DNA from: Desulfosporosinus youngiae DSM 17734
GTDB taxonomy: Bacteria > Bacillota > Desulfitobacteriia > Desulfitobacteriales > Desulfitobacteriaceae
NCBI RefSeq assembly: GCF_000244895.1
Contig: NZ_CM001441.1
Location: 3,678,226 to 3,742,225, forward strand
DNA: 64,000 bases
Direction of reading: 5' to 3'
Shown: positions 8,017 to 17,194 of the stretch, in pieces
Numbering within the stretch: the first letter of the stretch is position 1
Layout: each line of letters begins with the position of its first letter
Notes under the pieces: model-generated
Told to the model about the DNA's origin: nothing
The model's input: only the letters and a program-made list of their open reading frames with translations
Databases searched by the model: none
Translations under genes and position numbers: made by a program

Positions 8017-9912
8017 TCATTGATAAATTGGATTTGTTAGCTTCATGTGTTCTGTATGAGAACAATTCTTTAATATCTTATTGTTCAGCTGACTCATGAC
8101 CATCTCATAGTAGCGGCCCCGTTCCCTCATCAGGCTCTGATGATTGCCGGATTCAAGAATCTGTCCGTCCCCAATCACCAGGATGCGATCCGCATCCCGG
8201 ATCGTCGAGAGACGATGGGCGATCAGAAAACTGGTCCGGTTCTGCATGAGACTGACCAGAGCTTTCTGGATAGCTTTTTCCGTCTTGGTATCCACGCTGC
8301 TGGTGGCCTCATCCAGAATCAAGATCGGACTGTCACAGAGAACCGCCCGGGCAATGGCGATCAGCTGCCGCTGCCCCTGGCTTAAATTATCCGTGGCTGC
8401 CGAGATTTTAGTCTCATACCCTTGGGGGAGTTTAGCGATAAAATCATGGGCATGGGCAATTTTCGCCGCCTTAATCGCCTCTTCCTCTGTGGCGTCATCG
8501 TTTGAGTAACGGATATTGTCCATAATCGTTCCGCTGAACAGGCTGGTATCCTGAAGCACAACGGAGAAGAAGCTGCGCAGGCTGGCCCGTTTGATCCAGG
8601 TAATCGGCACCCCGTCAATCTTGATCTCCCCACTGTCCGCATCATAAAAGCGGGTTAACAGATTGACAATCGTGGTCTTTCCGGCGCCGGTCTCTCCCAC
8701 CAAGGCAATGACCTCACCGGGCTTGACCTGAAAGCTGACATTTTTCAGAATCGGTTGGGTCTTATCATAAGAAAAACTAACCTGGTGAAACTCAACCCCT
8801 CCGGCAGGATCTTTCATTGCCAGAGAATCTTCCTGATCCGCTGTTTCTTCTTCATAATCCAGAATTTCAAAAACCCGCTCAGCTCCCGCCAGAGCAGATT
8901 GGATGGTATTAAACATACTGGCCACGGAATTGAGGGGCTGAGCGAAATGCTTGGCATAACTTAAAAAACTGACCACGGTCCCTACGGTCAAGCCATTGCT
9001 GAGGGACAAGACCCCGCCGACGATGGCCACCACAGCAAAGATGAAATTATTGATGACATTCATCAACGGCATCATATAGCCGGACCATACCTGAGCTTTT
9101 TGGCTGCTTTCAGCTAAACCTCCGTTGATTTCCCCGAACTGCCGGATGACATCCTCTTGCCGGTTAAAGGCTTTCACCATTTTCAGACCCAAAATAGTCT
9201 CTTCAATGACCCCATTCAGGGCCCCGAGGCTTCTCTGCTGGGCCAAAAAGTAAGCCCGGCTTCGGGAGGCAATGGTTTTGCTTAATAAGGAAACCAGGGG
9301 CACACACAGCAAAACCACGAAAGTCAGGGGCAGATTCAGATGGATCATCACTGCCAGCGAACCCGCCAGAGTTAAGATACTGGAGATGAGCTGGGTGGTG
9401 GTCTGGGCGATGGTGGAACTGATATTATCCACGTCATTGGTAATTCTGCTCATAGTATCCCCATGGGAGCGGGTATCATAAAAGCCCAGGGGCAGCTTCT
9501 GCATCTTGGCGAAGAATTCCTGGCGCAGGGTATAAACCAGCTTCTGGGAGACCCGCAGCATCATGGCCCCGTTGATCAGATTGAGGAGCCAATTGCTCAG
9601 ATACAAACCCAGGATAATCAGCAGCAGGGAAACCAGTCTGTCCGTATCCACAGTTCTGGCTGAGATGTGGAAGGTATCGAAGGTTTTACCCACATAATAG
9701 GGAATCGCCACGACGACCAAGGAAGAGACGGCCGTGAGAAAAACCGCCGCGAAGATGGTTTTAGCCCAGCGCAGATAGATTTTAACAATCCGCAGCAGGG
9801 TTCTTTTGGCATTCTTGGGTTTGGCAGTCGGAGCGAAACGACTGCCTCCCGCTCCCGGCCGGTTAATCAGGGCCGGAGCTTTGGGCTGCCGACTGCGAAA
9901 TTGCTCTGCCAT
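8017..9912 (-). CDS. Heterodimeric ABC exporter, canonical-site half (BmrD/MsbA type)
   Basis: A 631-residue half-transporter: cytosolic N-terminal tail of about 45 residues, six transmembrane segments, then a nucleotide-binding domain. That domain has Walker A GETGAGKTT, signature LSQGQRQ, Walker B ILILDEATSSVD with the catalytic Glu, and H-loop AHRLST. It starts 3 bp after the stop of the partner half at 9916. GGGAGGG precedes the ATG. The C-terminus has about 20 extra polar residues. The pair should export drugs or lipids across the membrane. Confidence 0.93.
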   Translation of the reverse strand: MAEQFRSRQPKAPALINRPGAGGSRFAPTAKPKNAKRTLLRIVKIYLRWAKTIFAAVFLTAVSSLVVVAIPYYVGKTFDTFHISARTVDTDRLVSLLLIILGLYLSNWLLNLINGAMMLRVSQKLVYTLRQEFFAKMQKLPLGFYDTRSHGDTMSRITNDVDNISSTIAQTTTQLISSILTLAGSLAVMIHLNLPLTFVVLLCVPLVSLLSKTIASRSRAYFLAQQRSLGALNGVIEETILGLKMVKAFNRQEDVIRQFGEINGGLAESSQKAQVWSGYMMPLMNVINNFIFAVVAIVGGVLSLSNGLTVGTVVSFLSYAKHFAQPLNSVASMFNTIQSALAGAERVFEILDYEEETADQEDSLAMKDPAGGVEFHQVSFSYDKTQPILKNVSFQVKPGEVIALVGETGAGKTTIVNLLTRFYDADSGEIKIDGVPITWIKRASLRSFFSVVLQDTSLFSGTIMDNIRYSNDDATEEEAIKAAKIAHAHDFIAKLPQGYETKISAATDNLSQGQRQLIAIARAVLCDSPILILDEATSSVDTKTEKAIQKALVSLMQNRTSFLIAHRLSTIRDADRILVIGDGQILESGNHQSLMRERGRYYEMVMSQLNNKILKNCSHTEHMKLTNPIYQ

Positions 9913-9915
9913 AGC

Positions 9916-11634
9916 TTATCCCTCCCTGCTGCTTTCGATCTGGGTATGATAAATATCCTGATAAACTTCGCAGGACCTCAGCAATTCTTCGTGAGTTCCC
10001 CAGCCCACCTTCCGGCCATTCTCCATGACCAGAATCTGATCTGCGGACATGGCTGTTCCGCAGCGCTGGGTGATGATAATGACGGTCTGCTGATCCTCTT
10101 GATGCTTCAGGTTTTCCCGCACTTTGGCTTCGGTTACGGCATCCAAAGCACTGGTGGCATCATCTAAAATCAGGACCGGAGCTTTTTTCAAGATAGCCCT
10201 GGCCAGGGAAATCCGCTGTTTCTGGCCTCCCGATAAATTGACCCCTGCGCTGCCCAGCAGACTGTCATACCCCTCCGCCATCTCCACGATAAAGTCAGCC
10301 TGGGCTTTTTCTGCGGCCTGCTTAAGCTGATCCGGAGAGGCATGCTGATTCCCCCAGCGGAGATTTTCCGCCACAGAGCCGGAAAACAGCATGGGTTTCT
10401 GAGGAACTATGGCTATATTGCTGCGGATTACGTCGCTGCCCAGCTCTTTGAGATTAGAATTGTCCAGGATGATTGCACCGCTGTCCACATCGTAGAAGCG
10501 GAGCAGCAGCCAGGCAATGGTTGATTTGCCGCTTCCCGTCGGGCCGATAATCGCCAGGCTTTCTCCGGGATTCACCGTGAAGGAAAGCTCCCGGATTGCC
10601 GGAACTCCGCTGCCCTTGGGGTAAGCAAAGGTCACCTGATCAAAGGTGATCCGGCCCTGCAGTTTTCCGGTTGCCTGGCTGGGGGCGAAATCTTCCCCAC
10701 TGTCCAGGACTTCCCTGATGCGGGCCGTCGAAGCCTTGGTACGCACGAACATGGTAAAAACATTGGTGATCATAATCAGGGAGATCAGGATCTGAGCCAT
10801 ATAGATGGTAAAGGCCGTCATATCCCCAACATTGGCCAGGTCCCTCATAAACAATCTGCTGCCCAGATAGATCACTGCCGTGGTTCCGACCCCGACGACC
10901 AGGGTTAAAAAAGGCGTGATAAGGGTAATCACCATTTGAGAGGATATTCCCCGCTGCCTTAAGTTCCGATTCTCCTCGTCAAACTTTTCGATCTCCTTAC
11001 CGTAAGTACCAAAGGCCTTGACCAGCCGGACCCCGATTAAATATTCCTGCACCTTCAAATTGACCTGATCCATAGCCATTTGCAGTTGATAAAATCTGGG
11101 ATAGCTGAGTTTCATACTGATATAAATCAAGAGGGTAACCACAGCTACCACCCCATAGATAATCAGACTGAGCCGGAAGTTCAGCAAACTGGCCAGGATA
11201 ATACTGCCCAAGCCGGTCAGGGGGGCCTTCAGAAAAATACGCATAATGCCATTGACGAACTGGACGATTTGGGCAGTGTCATTGGTCATTCTGGTGATCA
11301 GGGAACCCGCTTCGATTTTATCCGCACTGTCTTCTGAAAAAGAGATGATTTTCTTGAATAAGTCTGACCGTAAATTCGCCCCCATTCTTTGGGAAACATG
11401 GCTGGCTAGAATATTTCTGGTCACGGCAAAACAAGCCCCGATCAAGGTTACAGCCAGCATCAGGGTGCCCCAGTGATAAACCCCGCTCAGAGAGCCTTGT
11501 TCAATTCCGTTGTTTACGATATGGGCCATCAGGGTAGGGCCCAGCAAATCGCAGACTGCTTCCAGGGTTACACACAAAACCCCTGCCAAAAAGGGCACTT
11601 TGTACCTTCTGAAATAATTACGGTATAACTTCAT
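9916..11634 (-). CDS. Heterodimeric ABC exporter, degenerate-site half (BmrC type)
   Basis: A 572-residue half-transporter with six transmembrane segments and a nucleotide-binding domain: Walker A GPTGSGKST, signature LSGGQKQR, Walker B VLILDDATSALD. The catalytic Glu is replaced by Asp, and the H-loop His by Gln (IITQRCGT). These substitutions mark the non-hydrolysing site of asymmetric exporters such as BmrCD and TM287/288. Its partner at 8017 keeps canonical residues. The ribosome binding site before ATG 11634 is weak (GCAGGTC), consistent with expression being tuned by the leader upstream. Confidence 0.93.
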   Translation of the reverse strand: MKLYRNYFRRYKVPFLAGVLCVTLEAVCDLLGPTLMAHIVNNGIEQGSLSGVYHWGTLMLAVTLIGACFAVTRNILASHVSQRMGANLRSDLFKKIISFSEDSADKIEAGSLITRMTNDTAQIVQFVNGIMRIFLKAPLTGLGSIILASLLNFRLSLIIYGVVAVVTLLIYISMKLSYPRFYQLQMAMDQVNLKVQEYLIGVRLVKAFGTYGKEIEKFDEENRNLRQRGISSQMVITLITPFLTLVVGVGTTAVIYLGSRLFMRDLANVGDMTAFTIYMAQILISLIMITNVFTMFVRTKASTARIREVLDSGEDFAPSQATGKLQGRITFDQVTFAYPKGSGVPAIRELSFTVNPGESLAIIGPTGSGKSTIAWLLLRFYDVDSGAIILDNSNLKELGSDVIRSNIAIVPQKPMLFSGSVAENLRWGNQHASPDQLKQAAEKAQADFIVEMAEGYDSLLGSAGVNLSGGQKQRISLARAILKKAPVLILDDATSALDAVTEAKVRENLKHQEDQQTVIIITQRCGTAMSADQILVMENGRKVGWGTHEELLRSCEVYQDIYHTQIESSREG

Positions 11635-11776
11635 TAGTTTGACCTGCTTCCGTCATGTCCTCAAAGGAAGTAGCTTTTCAATCCTCTTCTTTTATTATAT
11701 AGGAAATGAATACTGAAATCATGACTATTCCAAGGGTCCTGATTTCAGTATTGTAACCTAGCTTAAACAAAACAAA

Positions 11777-11809
11777 AACCTTCCCTAACAATAACGTTTC
11801 GGAAAGGTT
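11777..11809 (-). terminator. Intrinsic terminator or attenuator upstream of the ABC exporter pair
   Basis: On the minus strand the arms AACCTTTCC and GGGAAGGTT (one mismatch) are followed by TTTTTGTTTTG. It sits about 145 bp before the exporter start with no clear upstream gene on that strand, so it may be a leader attenuator, as in bmrCD of Bacillus. Confidence 0.6.
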
Positions 11810-11965
11810 ATAAGTTTTTGCTTTGTATCTTGCCAACTCAAGGGTTTTGATTCTCCGGATTTTCTCATTCCGCTGTCCCCGGATTCTCAATTCTTTGTGA
11901 AAAACAAACACTCTTCCCTTCTTCAGCATAATATAGACTATCAAAACAGAAGGGTAATTCTTAAA

Positions 11966-12400
11966 ATGATTGCTTTAAACGATAGAACCGCTATCAATAA
12001 ATTTGAGTTGGATTTAAGCTTGGTCAAAGATGAACGAATAAGCGATATTCTTTTTGTTATTGCTTCAATAATAGCCTTAATCTCAACTTACCAAGCTGAG
12101 AAGGAAATAATTGCTAAGGAATTTAATAAAGAATCCATAGCGGATAATTCTGCCTATACTATTGCTGCCTCAAGCTGGACATTCTTTATAGGAAGCATCA
12201 TTTTTACTTATGTGTCGGTCGCCAGGTACTGCCAAATTGCAACTGATGATCCTGATGTTTCTCCTTTAACATTAAAGGGCGGAAAATATTCTGTAGTTGG
12301 AAATATCATTAGCGTTATTGGCTTTTGCTTAGTCGCCATTGGCGACCAATTAAAGGCAAATGCTTCTTCTTCCAGTGGGCCGGCAACAATATCTCGATAA
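11966..12400 (+). CDS. Small membrane protein of unknown function
   Basis: A 144-residue protein with three predicted transmembrane helices: ILFVIASIIALISTY, SWTFFIGSIIFTYVSVA and VVGNIISVIGFCLVAIG. Between the first two helices is a charged loop with a QAEKEIIAKEF stretch. I chose ATG 11966 over a GTG at 11897 because a purine-rich AGAAGGG precedes it, although spacing is long. It is alone on the plus strand, between two minus-strand genes with which it is divergent (exporter) and convergent (chemotaxis receptor). No family recognised. Confidence 0.65.
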   Translation: MIALNDRTAINKFELDLSLVKDERISDILFVIASIIALISTYQAEKEIIAKEFNKESIADNSAYTIAASSWTFFIGSIIFTYVSVARYCQIATDDPDVSPLTLKGGKYSVVGNIISVIGFCLVAIGDQLKANASSSSGPATISR

Positions 12401-12420
12401 TTTCGGAATATTGGGGGTCG

Positions 12421-14415
12421 TCAAGCTACGGTGAATCTTTTTACCTTATTTTTAAGATCTTCCGCCGCATTATTCATCTGCCGGGCGTTGGCAGCTATTT
12501 CTTCCAGCGAGGATGTTTGCTCTTGTGTAGCTGCTGAAGCCTCTTGGGTAGAAGCGGCGCTCTCTTCCGCTACTTCGGCAACGCTGTTCATCGTCTGTAC
12601 CACGTTTTTAACTTCCCGGCCAAGCCCAATCGCGGCCAAAGAGATGCTGCCCGTTTCCGTCATAATCTTTTCGACGGCTCCTTGGATATCGCGAAGGGAA
12701 TCTTGGGTTTCATTAATCGCTGATTCCTGAGCGCTCACAGCTTGACTTGCCAGCAACACTTCCTGCTCGGTTTCAAAAATCCCTTTCAAGATTTCCTGGA
12801 TCAGACCGGCAATTTCCTGGGTAGCAACCGTGGACTTTTCCGCCAGTTTGCGCACTTCTTCGGCGACGACTGCGAAACCCCTTCCTTGCTCCCCTGCTCT
12901 GGCCGCCTCAATAGCCGCATTCAAGGCCAACAGATTAGTTTGAGAAGCAATATCGTTAATAACATTGACGATCTGTCCGATTTCATCGGATTTATTGGCC
13001 AAAGCATTAATTTTATTAACCACGCCCGTCGAAGCTTTTTTGTTTTCTTCCATGGCATCAAATTGGGTAGCAATGGCCTGGAATCCTGTTTCCATGGTTT
13101 TATGGGTTTCCCCGCTGACCTTAACCAGATGGCCCGTACTATTTTTTATCGCTATAATTGCCTTATTGATTGCTTCAATCATATCTGTTCCTTGTTTTAC
13201 GGACAAGGCCTGGGTATTGGCACCTTCGGCCAAACGAGAGATGGTTACAGCAATCTCTTCAGCAGCCCTGCTGGTTTGATCAGCATTAGCCGCCATCTGC
13301 TCTGTAAAAGCGCTTACTTGGCCTGTGGAGCTGCCAATGCTCTTAACCAATCCTTGCATTTCTCCTACAAACAGGTTAAAATATTTGCCCAATTCACCAA
13401 GTTCGTCTTTGGATTGCTCCTGAACTCTTATGGTAAGATCTCCTTTTCCTTCGGCTGCCCCTTTCAGAACAGCCAGTATCCCCCCGAGCGGCTTGATAAC
13501 CACTCTCCTGACAATCAAAGCCAGGGCAAGAATAAGGAAAACAGCTAAAACTAGAGAAGCCAGTCCTATTTTTTGGGTTGTCTCCCCTACCAGGCTATTG
13601 ATCAATCCGGTATTATCACCAATGAACATCATGCCGGCAATTTTATTGTCTACATCGACCACGGGCAGGTAAAGAGCACTATATTCGATGTCTCCGATAT
13701 TGGATTGACCATAATATATTTGTCCTTTCTTCAGCACCTGATCTGTTATTTGCTGGCTTTGCAGTCTGGTTCCAATAATCCGCTCCCCTTTTTCATCCAG
13801 CAATGTCGTCATTAACCTCTCATCACCACTGAAAACAGTAATTTCCGAATTAAACAATTTCTTGAACCTGTCGACAAAGGCTTCGCTGGCAAATACATAG
13901 CCGGTGGAAATAACTCCGGTAATGTCACCGTTGGCATTTCTAAGTGGACAACCCGCCCGGATAGAAAGCCCGACCTCTTTTCCTTCTTCGATCCCAACAT
14001 TTTTTTCTCCCCGGACGGCCTTCTGAATATTGATTTGACCGGCAATACTATCCCCGAATTTCTCCGGTTCATGAGCCCTGACAAAAACGTTGCCTTCTAA
14101 GTCCGTAATCAGAAAATAGTCCAGTCCGAAAGACTCCATTGCCAATTGTCCGAGTTCAATAGCCGTCTGGCGATCGTTCGCCTGATAGGCCTGGAGCAGA
14201 TCGGCGGAACTTTCAAACCAGTCCGCACCATTCAAGGCCTTTGTTTTCATTGTGTCTATTTCTGATTGAAAAGCATCTGCTTTTTTGTTTAAATTCTCCT
14301 GATAAAACCCGGAAAGGTTTCCATTAATACTTCCGTGAATGCTGTATCCTAGAAGAAAAACCACTGCAGCTACCACGGCAACCACGGGGATAATTATTTT
14401 TTTACTTAAACTCAT
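12421..14415 (-). CDS. Methyl-accepting chemotaxis protein with Cache sensor
   Basis: A 664-residue receptor. N-terminal helix (residues 5-26) and a second helix near 280-305 bracket an extracellular Cache-type domain ([32 protein letters not shown]). A HAMP segment and a long signalling domain follow. The hairpin tip [20 protein letters not shown] and [18 protein letters not shown] are diagnostic. It would relay ligand binding to CheA/CheW. ATG 14415 is chosen for its AAGGAG eight bases upstream. Upstream are a tiny ORF, a terminator and a Fur-box-like site, suggesting iron- and attenuation-dependent expression. Confidence 0.95.
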   Translation of the reverse strand: MSLSKKIIIPVVAVVAAVVFLLGYSIHGSINGNLSGFYQENLNKKADAFQSEIDTMKTKALNGADWFESSADLLQAYQANDRQTAIELGQLAMESFGLDYFLITDLEGNVFVRAHEPEKFGDSIAGQINIQKAVRGEKNVGIEEGKEVGLSIRAGCPLRNANGDITGVISTGYVFASEAFVDRFKKLFNSEITVFSGDERLMTTLLDEKGERIIGTRLQSQQITDQVLKKGQIYYGQSNIGDIEYSALYLPVVDVDNKIAGMMFIGDNTGLINSLVGETTQKIGLASLVLAVFLILALALIVRRVVIKPLGGILAVLKGAAEGKGDLTIRVQEQSKDELGELGKYFNLFVGEMQGLVKSIGSSTGQVSAFTEQMAANADQTSRAAEEIAVTISRLAEGANTQALSVKQGTDMIEAINKAIIAIKNSTGHLVKVSGETHKTMETGFQAIATQFDAMEENKKASTGVVNKINALANKSDEIGQIVNVINDIASQTNLLALNAAIEAARAGEQGRGFAVVAEEVRKLAEKSTVATQEIAGLIQEILKGIFETEQEVLLASQAVSAQESAINETQDSLRDIQGAVEKIMTETGSISLAAIGLGREVKNVVQTMNSVAEVAEESAASTQEASAATQEQTSSLEEIAANARQMNNAAEDLKNKVKRFTVA

Positions 14416-14458
14416 GTCACAACTCCTTATCTGCACTCCAATACTTCAAAGCCTGAAA

Positions 14459-14491
14459 AGCCGCCTGAAGGATTGTTCCCTTCAGGCGGCT
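14459..14491 (-). terminator. Terminator hairpin between leader ORF and chemotaxis receptor
   Basis: A 13-bp perfect stem (AGCCGCCTGAAGG / CCTTCAGGCGGCT, 7-base loop) followed by TTTTCAGG on the minus strand. It starts 8 bp after the stop of the 13-codon leader and lies 44 bp before the receptor's start codon, so receptor transcripts from the upstream promoter must read through it. Confidence 0.75.
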
Positions 14492-14499
14492 ATGCCTTT

Positions 14500-14541
14500 C
14501 TAAGTGACCATGTTATTCCAGCAAGTCAACTCTTCTTTCAT
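14500..14541 (-). CDS. Putative 13-residue leader peptide
   Basis: A tiny ORF, MKEELTCWNNMVT, ending in TAG. It has one of the best ribosome binding sites in the window (GGGGAGGAG, six bases before the ATG). A terminator follows directly, then the chemotaxis receptor gene. The position and strong initiation signal fit a regulatory leader whose translation affects terminator formation. No repeated codon that would reveal the signal is present, apart from single Cys and Trp codons. It could also be chance. Confidence 0.45.
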   Translation of the reverse strand: MKEELTCWNNMVT

Positions 14542-14643
14542 TCTTGTCTCCTCCCCATCGTTTCGATTACCTGAAATACTGTCCACGTTGATCTTTCCAG
14601 ACGGCTAGATGCCGTTTAAAGCAAACGACTATGTATAGTACTT

Positions 14644-14662
14644 GATTATGATTATCAATATC
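14644..14662 (-). promoter_or_regulatory. Fur-box-like operator
   Basis: On the minus strand GATATTGATAATCATAATC matches the classical 19-bp Fur box GATAATGATAATCATTATC at 17 of 19 positions. It lies about 105 bp upstream of the leader ORF start. This would make the leader and chemotaxis receptor iron-responsive. Confidence 0.6.
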
Positions 14663-14733
14663 ATTTAATAAGTAAATATTACCACTAGGTTTTTGTTCTT
14701 GTCAATATGTTTTTTCCTAATTTCAGGCAAACC

Positions 14734-14776
14734 AGGGGTGTCGCAAATCACTATCTAATAGCTTTGCGACACCCCT
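14734..14776. terminator. Terminator hairpin downstream of the diguanylate cyclase
   Basis: A 14-bp perfect inverted repeat (AGGGGTGTCGCAAA / TTTGCGACACCCCT) with a TTTT run on the plus strand and a weaker TGGTTTG on the minus strand. It separates the GGDEF gene from the receptor operon. Confidence 0.65.
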
Positions 14777-14801
14777 TTTAATTGTAAGCTATGCTGGGTG
14801 T

Positions 14802-14835
14802 AGCTCAAATTCGGAATCGATTCCGAATTTGAGCT
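14802..14835. repeat. 34-bp perfect palindrome
   Basis: Two 17-base arms (AGCTCAAATTCGGAATC and its exact complement) meet with no loop around ATCGAT. It stands between the GGDEF gene end and a terminator. Its flank, TGGGTGTA, and half-arms match the imperfect palindrome at 7862-7897. It may be a small interspersed palindromic repeat or a protein-binding site. Confidence 0.6.
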
Positions 14836-14860
14836 GTAATCAAGCAGTGATCCTCTATCA

Positions 14861-15901
14861 TCAGTTGATGATAGGCTGAGCTTTTTCATTTTTTACAGCA
14901 TACAACAAATGGTCTGCCGCAATCAGGGCCTCTGTTTCTGATTCAAAGTCGCTGAAGGAAACAATACTGGTACTGACTCCCGCAGATTCTTCATAGCGTT
15001 TGACATAAGTATAAAATAAAGCGCTGACATTATCTAAAAGGCCAACCAATTCATCTTTTGGACCAGAGTAAATAATTGCAAATTCATCCCCTCCCCAACG
15101 GCTGACCACCTGCCGGTTCAGATCAAAATGTTGTTTTAAAAGTCCGGACAATTCTACCAGCACTTCATCTCCTCTATGATGGCCATGATTGTCGTTGATT
15201 ATTTTAAAGTGATCGAGATCCAGCAGTACCAGGTAAGTGGGCTGGTCTCTGCATTCCATAGCCTTCTCCATCGCTTTATTGAACATTCTGCGATTGCATA
15301 AACCCGTCAGTTCGTCATAGTTGGCGAAAAAAACGAGTTTTTGGTTAACCCGTTCATATTCCTTGGCAAATCGAAGCAGAATCAAGAAGGAGGCAGAAAT
15401 CAACAGGGGGATCTGAAACATGCTGTCAATTAATTGACTTGAGTCGGCGTACACGGGAATCAAATCAGGAAAACAAAATTCCAGCATGTAAAGGCTTATA
15501 AATACTGTGATCAGCATAATTACCAGAAAAATACGTTTCCATCCCGAGAAAAGATAGGTGATGGAAATCAGCAGCAAAAAAATATAGCCAACAGCATTAT
15601 TCTTGCTGCCGCCTGAATCTATAAAGGCAAAAGGCAGGAAACAGCCAATTATAAATATGAACACTCCGAACATATGGCTCGTGTATTTTGGGCTCTTTGA
15701 AAATAAAAAAGCAATGGTACAGATCAAAAAAAGAAATACCCATTTATAATTGATGATCGCTGGGAAGCCCCCTATATAATTCCCAACAATACTAAAAATA
15801 GCTAAACCTGCACCTGCGGCAATAATCGTTCTATATAGACTCAGACGGATATCCAATGGTTGGGAGCCTCCTGCTTCGCTGTGCATATTTTCTTTAAGCA
15901 A
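14861..15901 (-). CDS. Membrane-bound diguanylate cyclase (GGDEF)
   Basis: A 346-residue protein. Residues 25-185 hold about six hydrophobic segments. The C-terminal GGDEF domain follows: FFANYDELTGLCNRRMF begins it, DLDHFKIINDNHGHHRGDEVL is the metal/substrate block, and RWGGDEFAII is the active-site loop with intact GGDEF. It should make cyclic di-GMP in response to a membrane signal. Translation probably starts at TTG 15901, which has AGGAGG eight bases upstream. No EAL domain is present. Confidence 0.92.
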   Translation of the reverse strand: MLKENMHSEAGGSQPLDIRLSLYRTIIAAGAGLAIFSIVGNYIGGFPAIINYKWVFLFLICTIAFLFSKSPKYTSHMFGVFIFIIGCFLPFAFIDSGGSKNNAVGYIFLLLISITYLFSGWKRIFLVIMLITVFISLYMLEFCFPDLIPVYADSSQLIDSMFQIPLLISASFLILLRFAKEYERVNQKLVFFANYDELTGLCNRRMFNKAMEKAMECRDQPTYLVLLDLDHFKIINDNHGHHRGDEVLVELSGLLKQHFDLNRQVVSRWGGDEFAIIYSGPKDELVGLLDNVSALFYTYVKRYEESAGVSTSIVSFSDFESETEALIAADHLLYAVKNEKAQPIIN

Positions 15902-16272
15902 TCGTTTTACCTCCTAACCAAAATCCTCTTGACGAAAAGCGGCAGGCTTCCCAGCTGCTCGTTCGCGAAAAAAGTGAAAATCTTTTGGGCTCCCCTGTGG
16001 GGAAGGGGCAGCAAGAACTGTTTCATGGCATACCCCGAAAAACGAATATTATTATTAGTTCGACATGATTTGATAAGTCCCCTTTGAAACATTGGGAAAT
16101 ATTTAGCTGCCCTTCATCCTCGACTTCAATGTTAATTTGCCTTGCAACCTCAGTGATATCTGGATAAAAGGTAAAGCTCTTTCTCTTATTCCTTTAGTGC
16201 TGATTTGCTGTGAAAAGTTACACGTGTACTCTTCTTTCTGCCATAAAAGAGAAAATTTTTATCCTCCCACTA
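15902..16272. other. Gene-poor region with GC-rich structured leader of the GGDEF gene
   Basis: About 370 bp without a credible gene. On the minus strand, 15930-16020 holds several short GC-rich stems (for example CCCCT facing AGGGG near 15990-16003) within the leader of the diguanylate cyclase. I compared it with known cyclic-di-GMP riboswitch signatures from memory and could not make them fit. The rest, 16100-16272, is unremarkable AT-rich sequence. Confidence 0.35.
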
Positions 16273-16301
16273 TTGTTTATTAAACAGTAGTTCTATATAC
16301 T
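16273..16301 (+). promoter_or_regulatory. Sigma-A-like promoter of the HAAS-RDD/PadR pair
   Basis: TTGTTT at 16273-16278, 17-base spacer and TATACT at 16296-16301 lie 48 bp before the first start codon. Two similar TTCTATA(TA)CTA boxes at 16291 and 16310 overlap it and could be the binding site of the PadR regulator encoded in the same operon. Confidence 0.55.
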
Positions 16302-16348
16302 AAACCTAATTCTATACTATTTAATAATCCGTAGAGGAGGGATTCACC

Positions 16349-17182
16349 ATGAAACAATCCGAATACCTGCGGGAGCTGAAGGAAAACCTTGAGGGGAAAC
16401 TGGCACCGGAAACAGTAAAGGACATTTTGGCTGATTACGAAAGTTTTTTCCTCGCCGGCAGAGAAGAGGGAAAAACGGATGATGAAATATCCGATGGACT
16501 TGGATCGCCTGCTTTTTTGGCGAAATCATTACTTGAGGGGCAAGCGGCAACTGAAAATGGACTGACGGTTAAGCCTGATAAACACATTGCCCATCCGGGC
16601 CGCCGCTTGTGTGCTTACTTGATTGATGCTGCCATCGCCTTCCTGCCGGTTCTGGTTCTCACATCTTTCTTAGGAAGCGCCATTATGTCCTTTTATATGT
16701 TTATTTTCTATCCCGCTCCCCTCTCCGGAGCCTCCGTTTTTTTGAGCTATGCCGCCTATGGCGAATATAAAACGACTGAGAGCTATCCTGTTGAAGTCCA
16801 AGTGCAACCGGAAACCAACCGGGAAATCGTCCGGGAAGGCGGCTCTAATCCTGAAAGGGTCCAAAAGGACTTCCCCAAACCTACTGCGGTTAAAATTGCC
16901 GCCGCCTGGTTTGCCCTGGCCTTTTATTTGCTTTATTCTTTGGTGGCCACTCTTCTCTTCCGAGGACAAACTGTCGGCAAAAAACTGCTGCGCCTTAAAG
17001 TACGCCGTTCGGATACCGGTCCGGTAAGCAGCGGCAGTATTTTTCTCCGCGAACTATTGATGAAAACTGTGATCAATTCCATTCCTCTGGTACCGCTGAT
17101 CTCGCTGGTGACGATTTTATATAGCGAAGAGCATAAAACGCTCCACGACATGCTGGCCGATACCATTGTCGTCAATGTCTAG
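16349..17182 (+). CDS. HAAS (DUF1700)-RDD fusion membrane protein
   Basis: A 277-residue protein. Residues 1-70 match the HAAS/DUF1700 helical signalling domain (LRELKENLEGKLAPETV, DYESFFLAGREEGKTDDEI). Residues about 85-275 form an RDD domain with PGRRLCAYLIDAAIAFLPV, three to four transmembrane helices and GQTVGKKLLRLKV. HAAS domains normally sit on membrane proteins controlled by PadR regulators, and a PadR gene follows 12 bp later. Function unknown; RDD proteins have been linked to ion or osmolyte transport. It ends with TAG. Confidence 0.85.
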   Translation: MKQSEYLRELKENLEGKLAPETVKDILADYESFFLAGREEGKTDDEISDGLGSPAFLAKSLLEGQAATENGLTVKPDKHIAHPGRRLCAYLIDAAIAFLPVLVLTSFLGSAIMSFYMFIFYPAPLSGASVFLSYAAYGEYKTTESYPVEVQVQPETNREIVREGGSNPERVQKDFPKPTAVKIAAAWFALAFYLLYSLVATLLFRGQTVGKKLLRLKVRRSDTGPVSSGSIFLRELLMKTVINSIPLVPLISLVTILYSEEHKTLHDMLADTIVVNV

Positions 17183-17194
17183 GAGGTCTGCACT

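Noticed and set aside
11678-11944. An 88-codon minus-strand frame upstream of the ABC exporter
   Set aside because: It runs through a terminator hairpin, has no good ribosome binding site and no recognisable feature; a leader peptide inside it remains possible but cannot be picked out.
15930-16020. Possible cyclic-di-GMP or other riboswitch in the GGDEF leader
   Set aside because: Stems exist, but I could not match the conserved residues of any riboswitch class I know; a covariance-model search would decide.
15907-16092. A 61-codon frame in the leader of the GGDEF gene
   Set aside because: No initiation signal; the sequence is better explained as a GC-rich structured leader.
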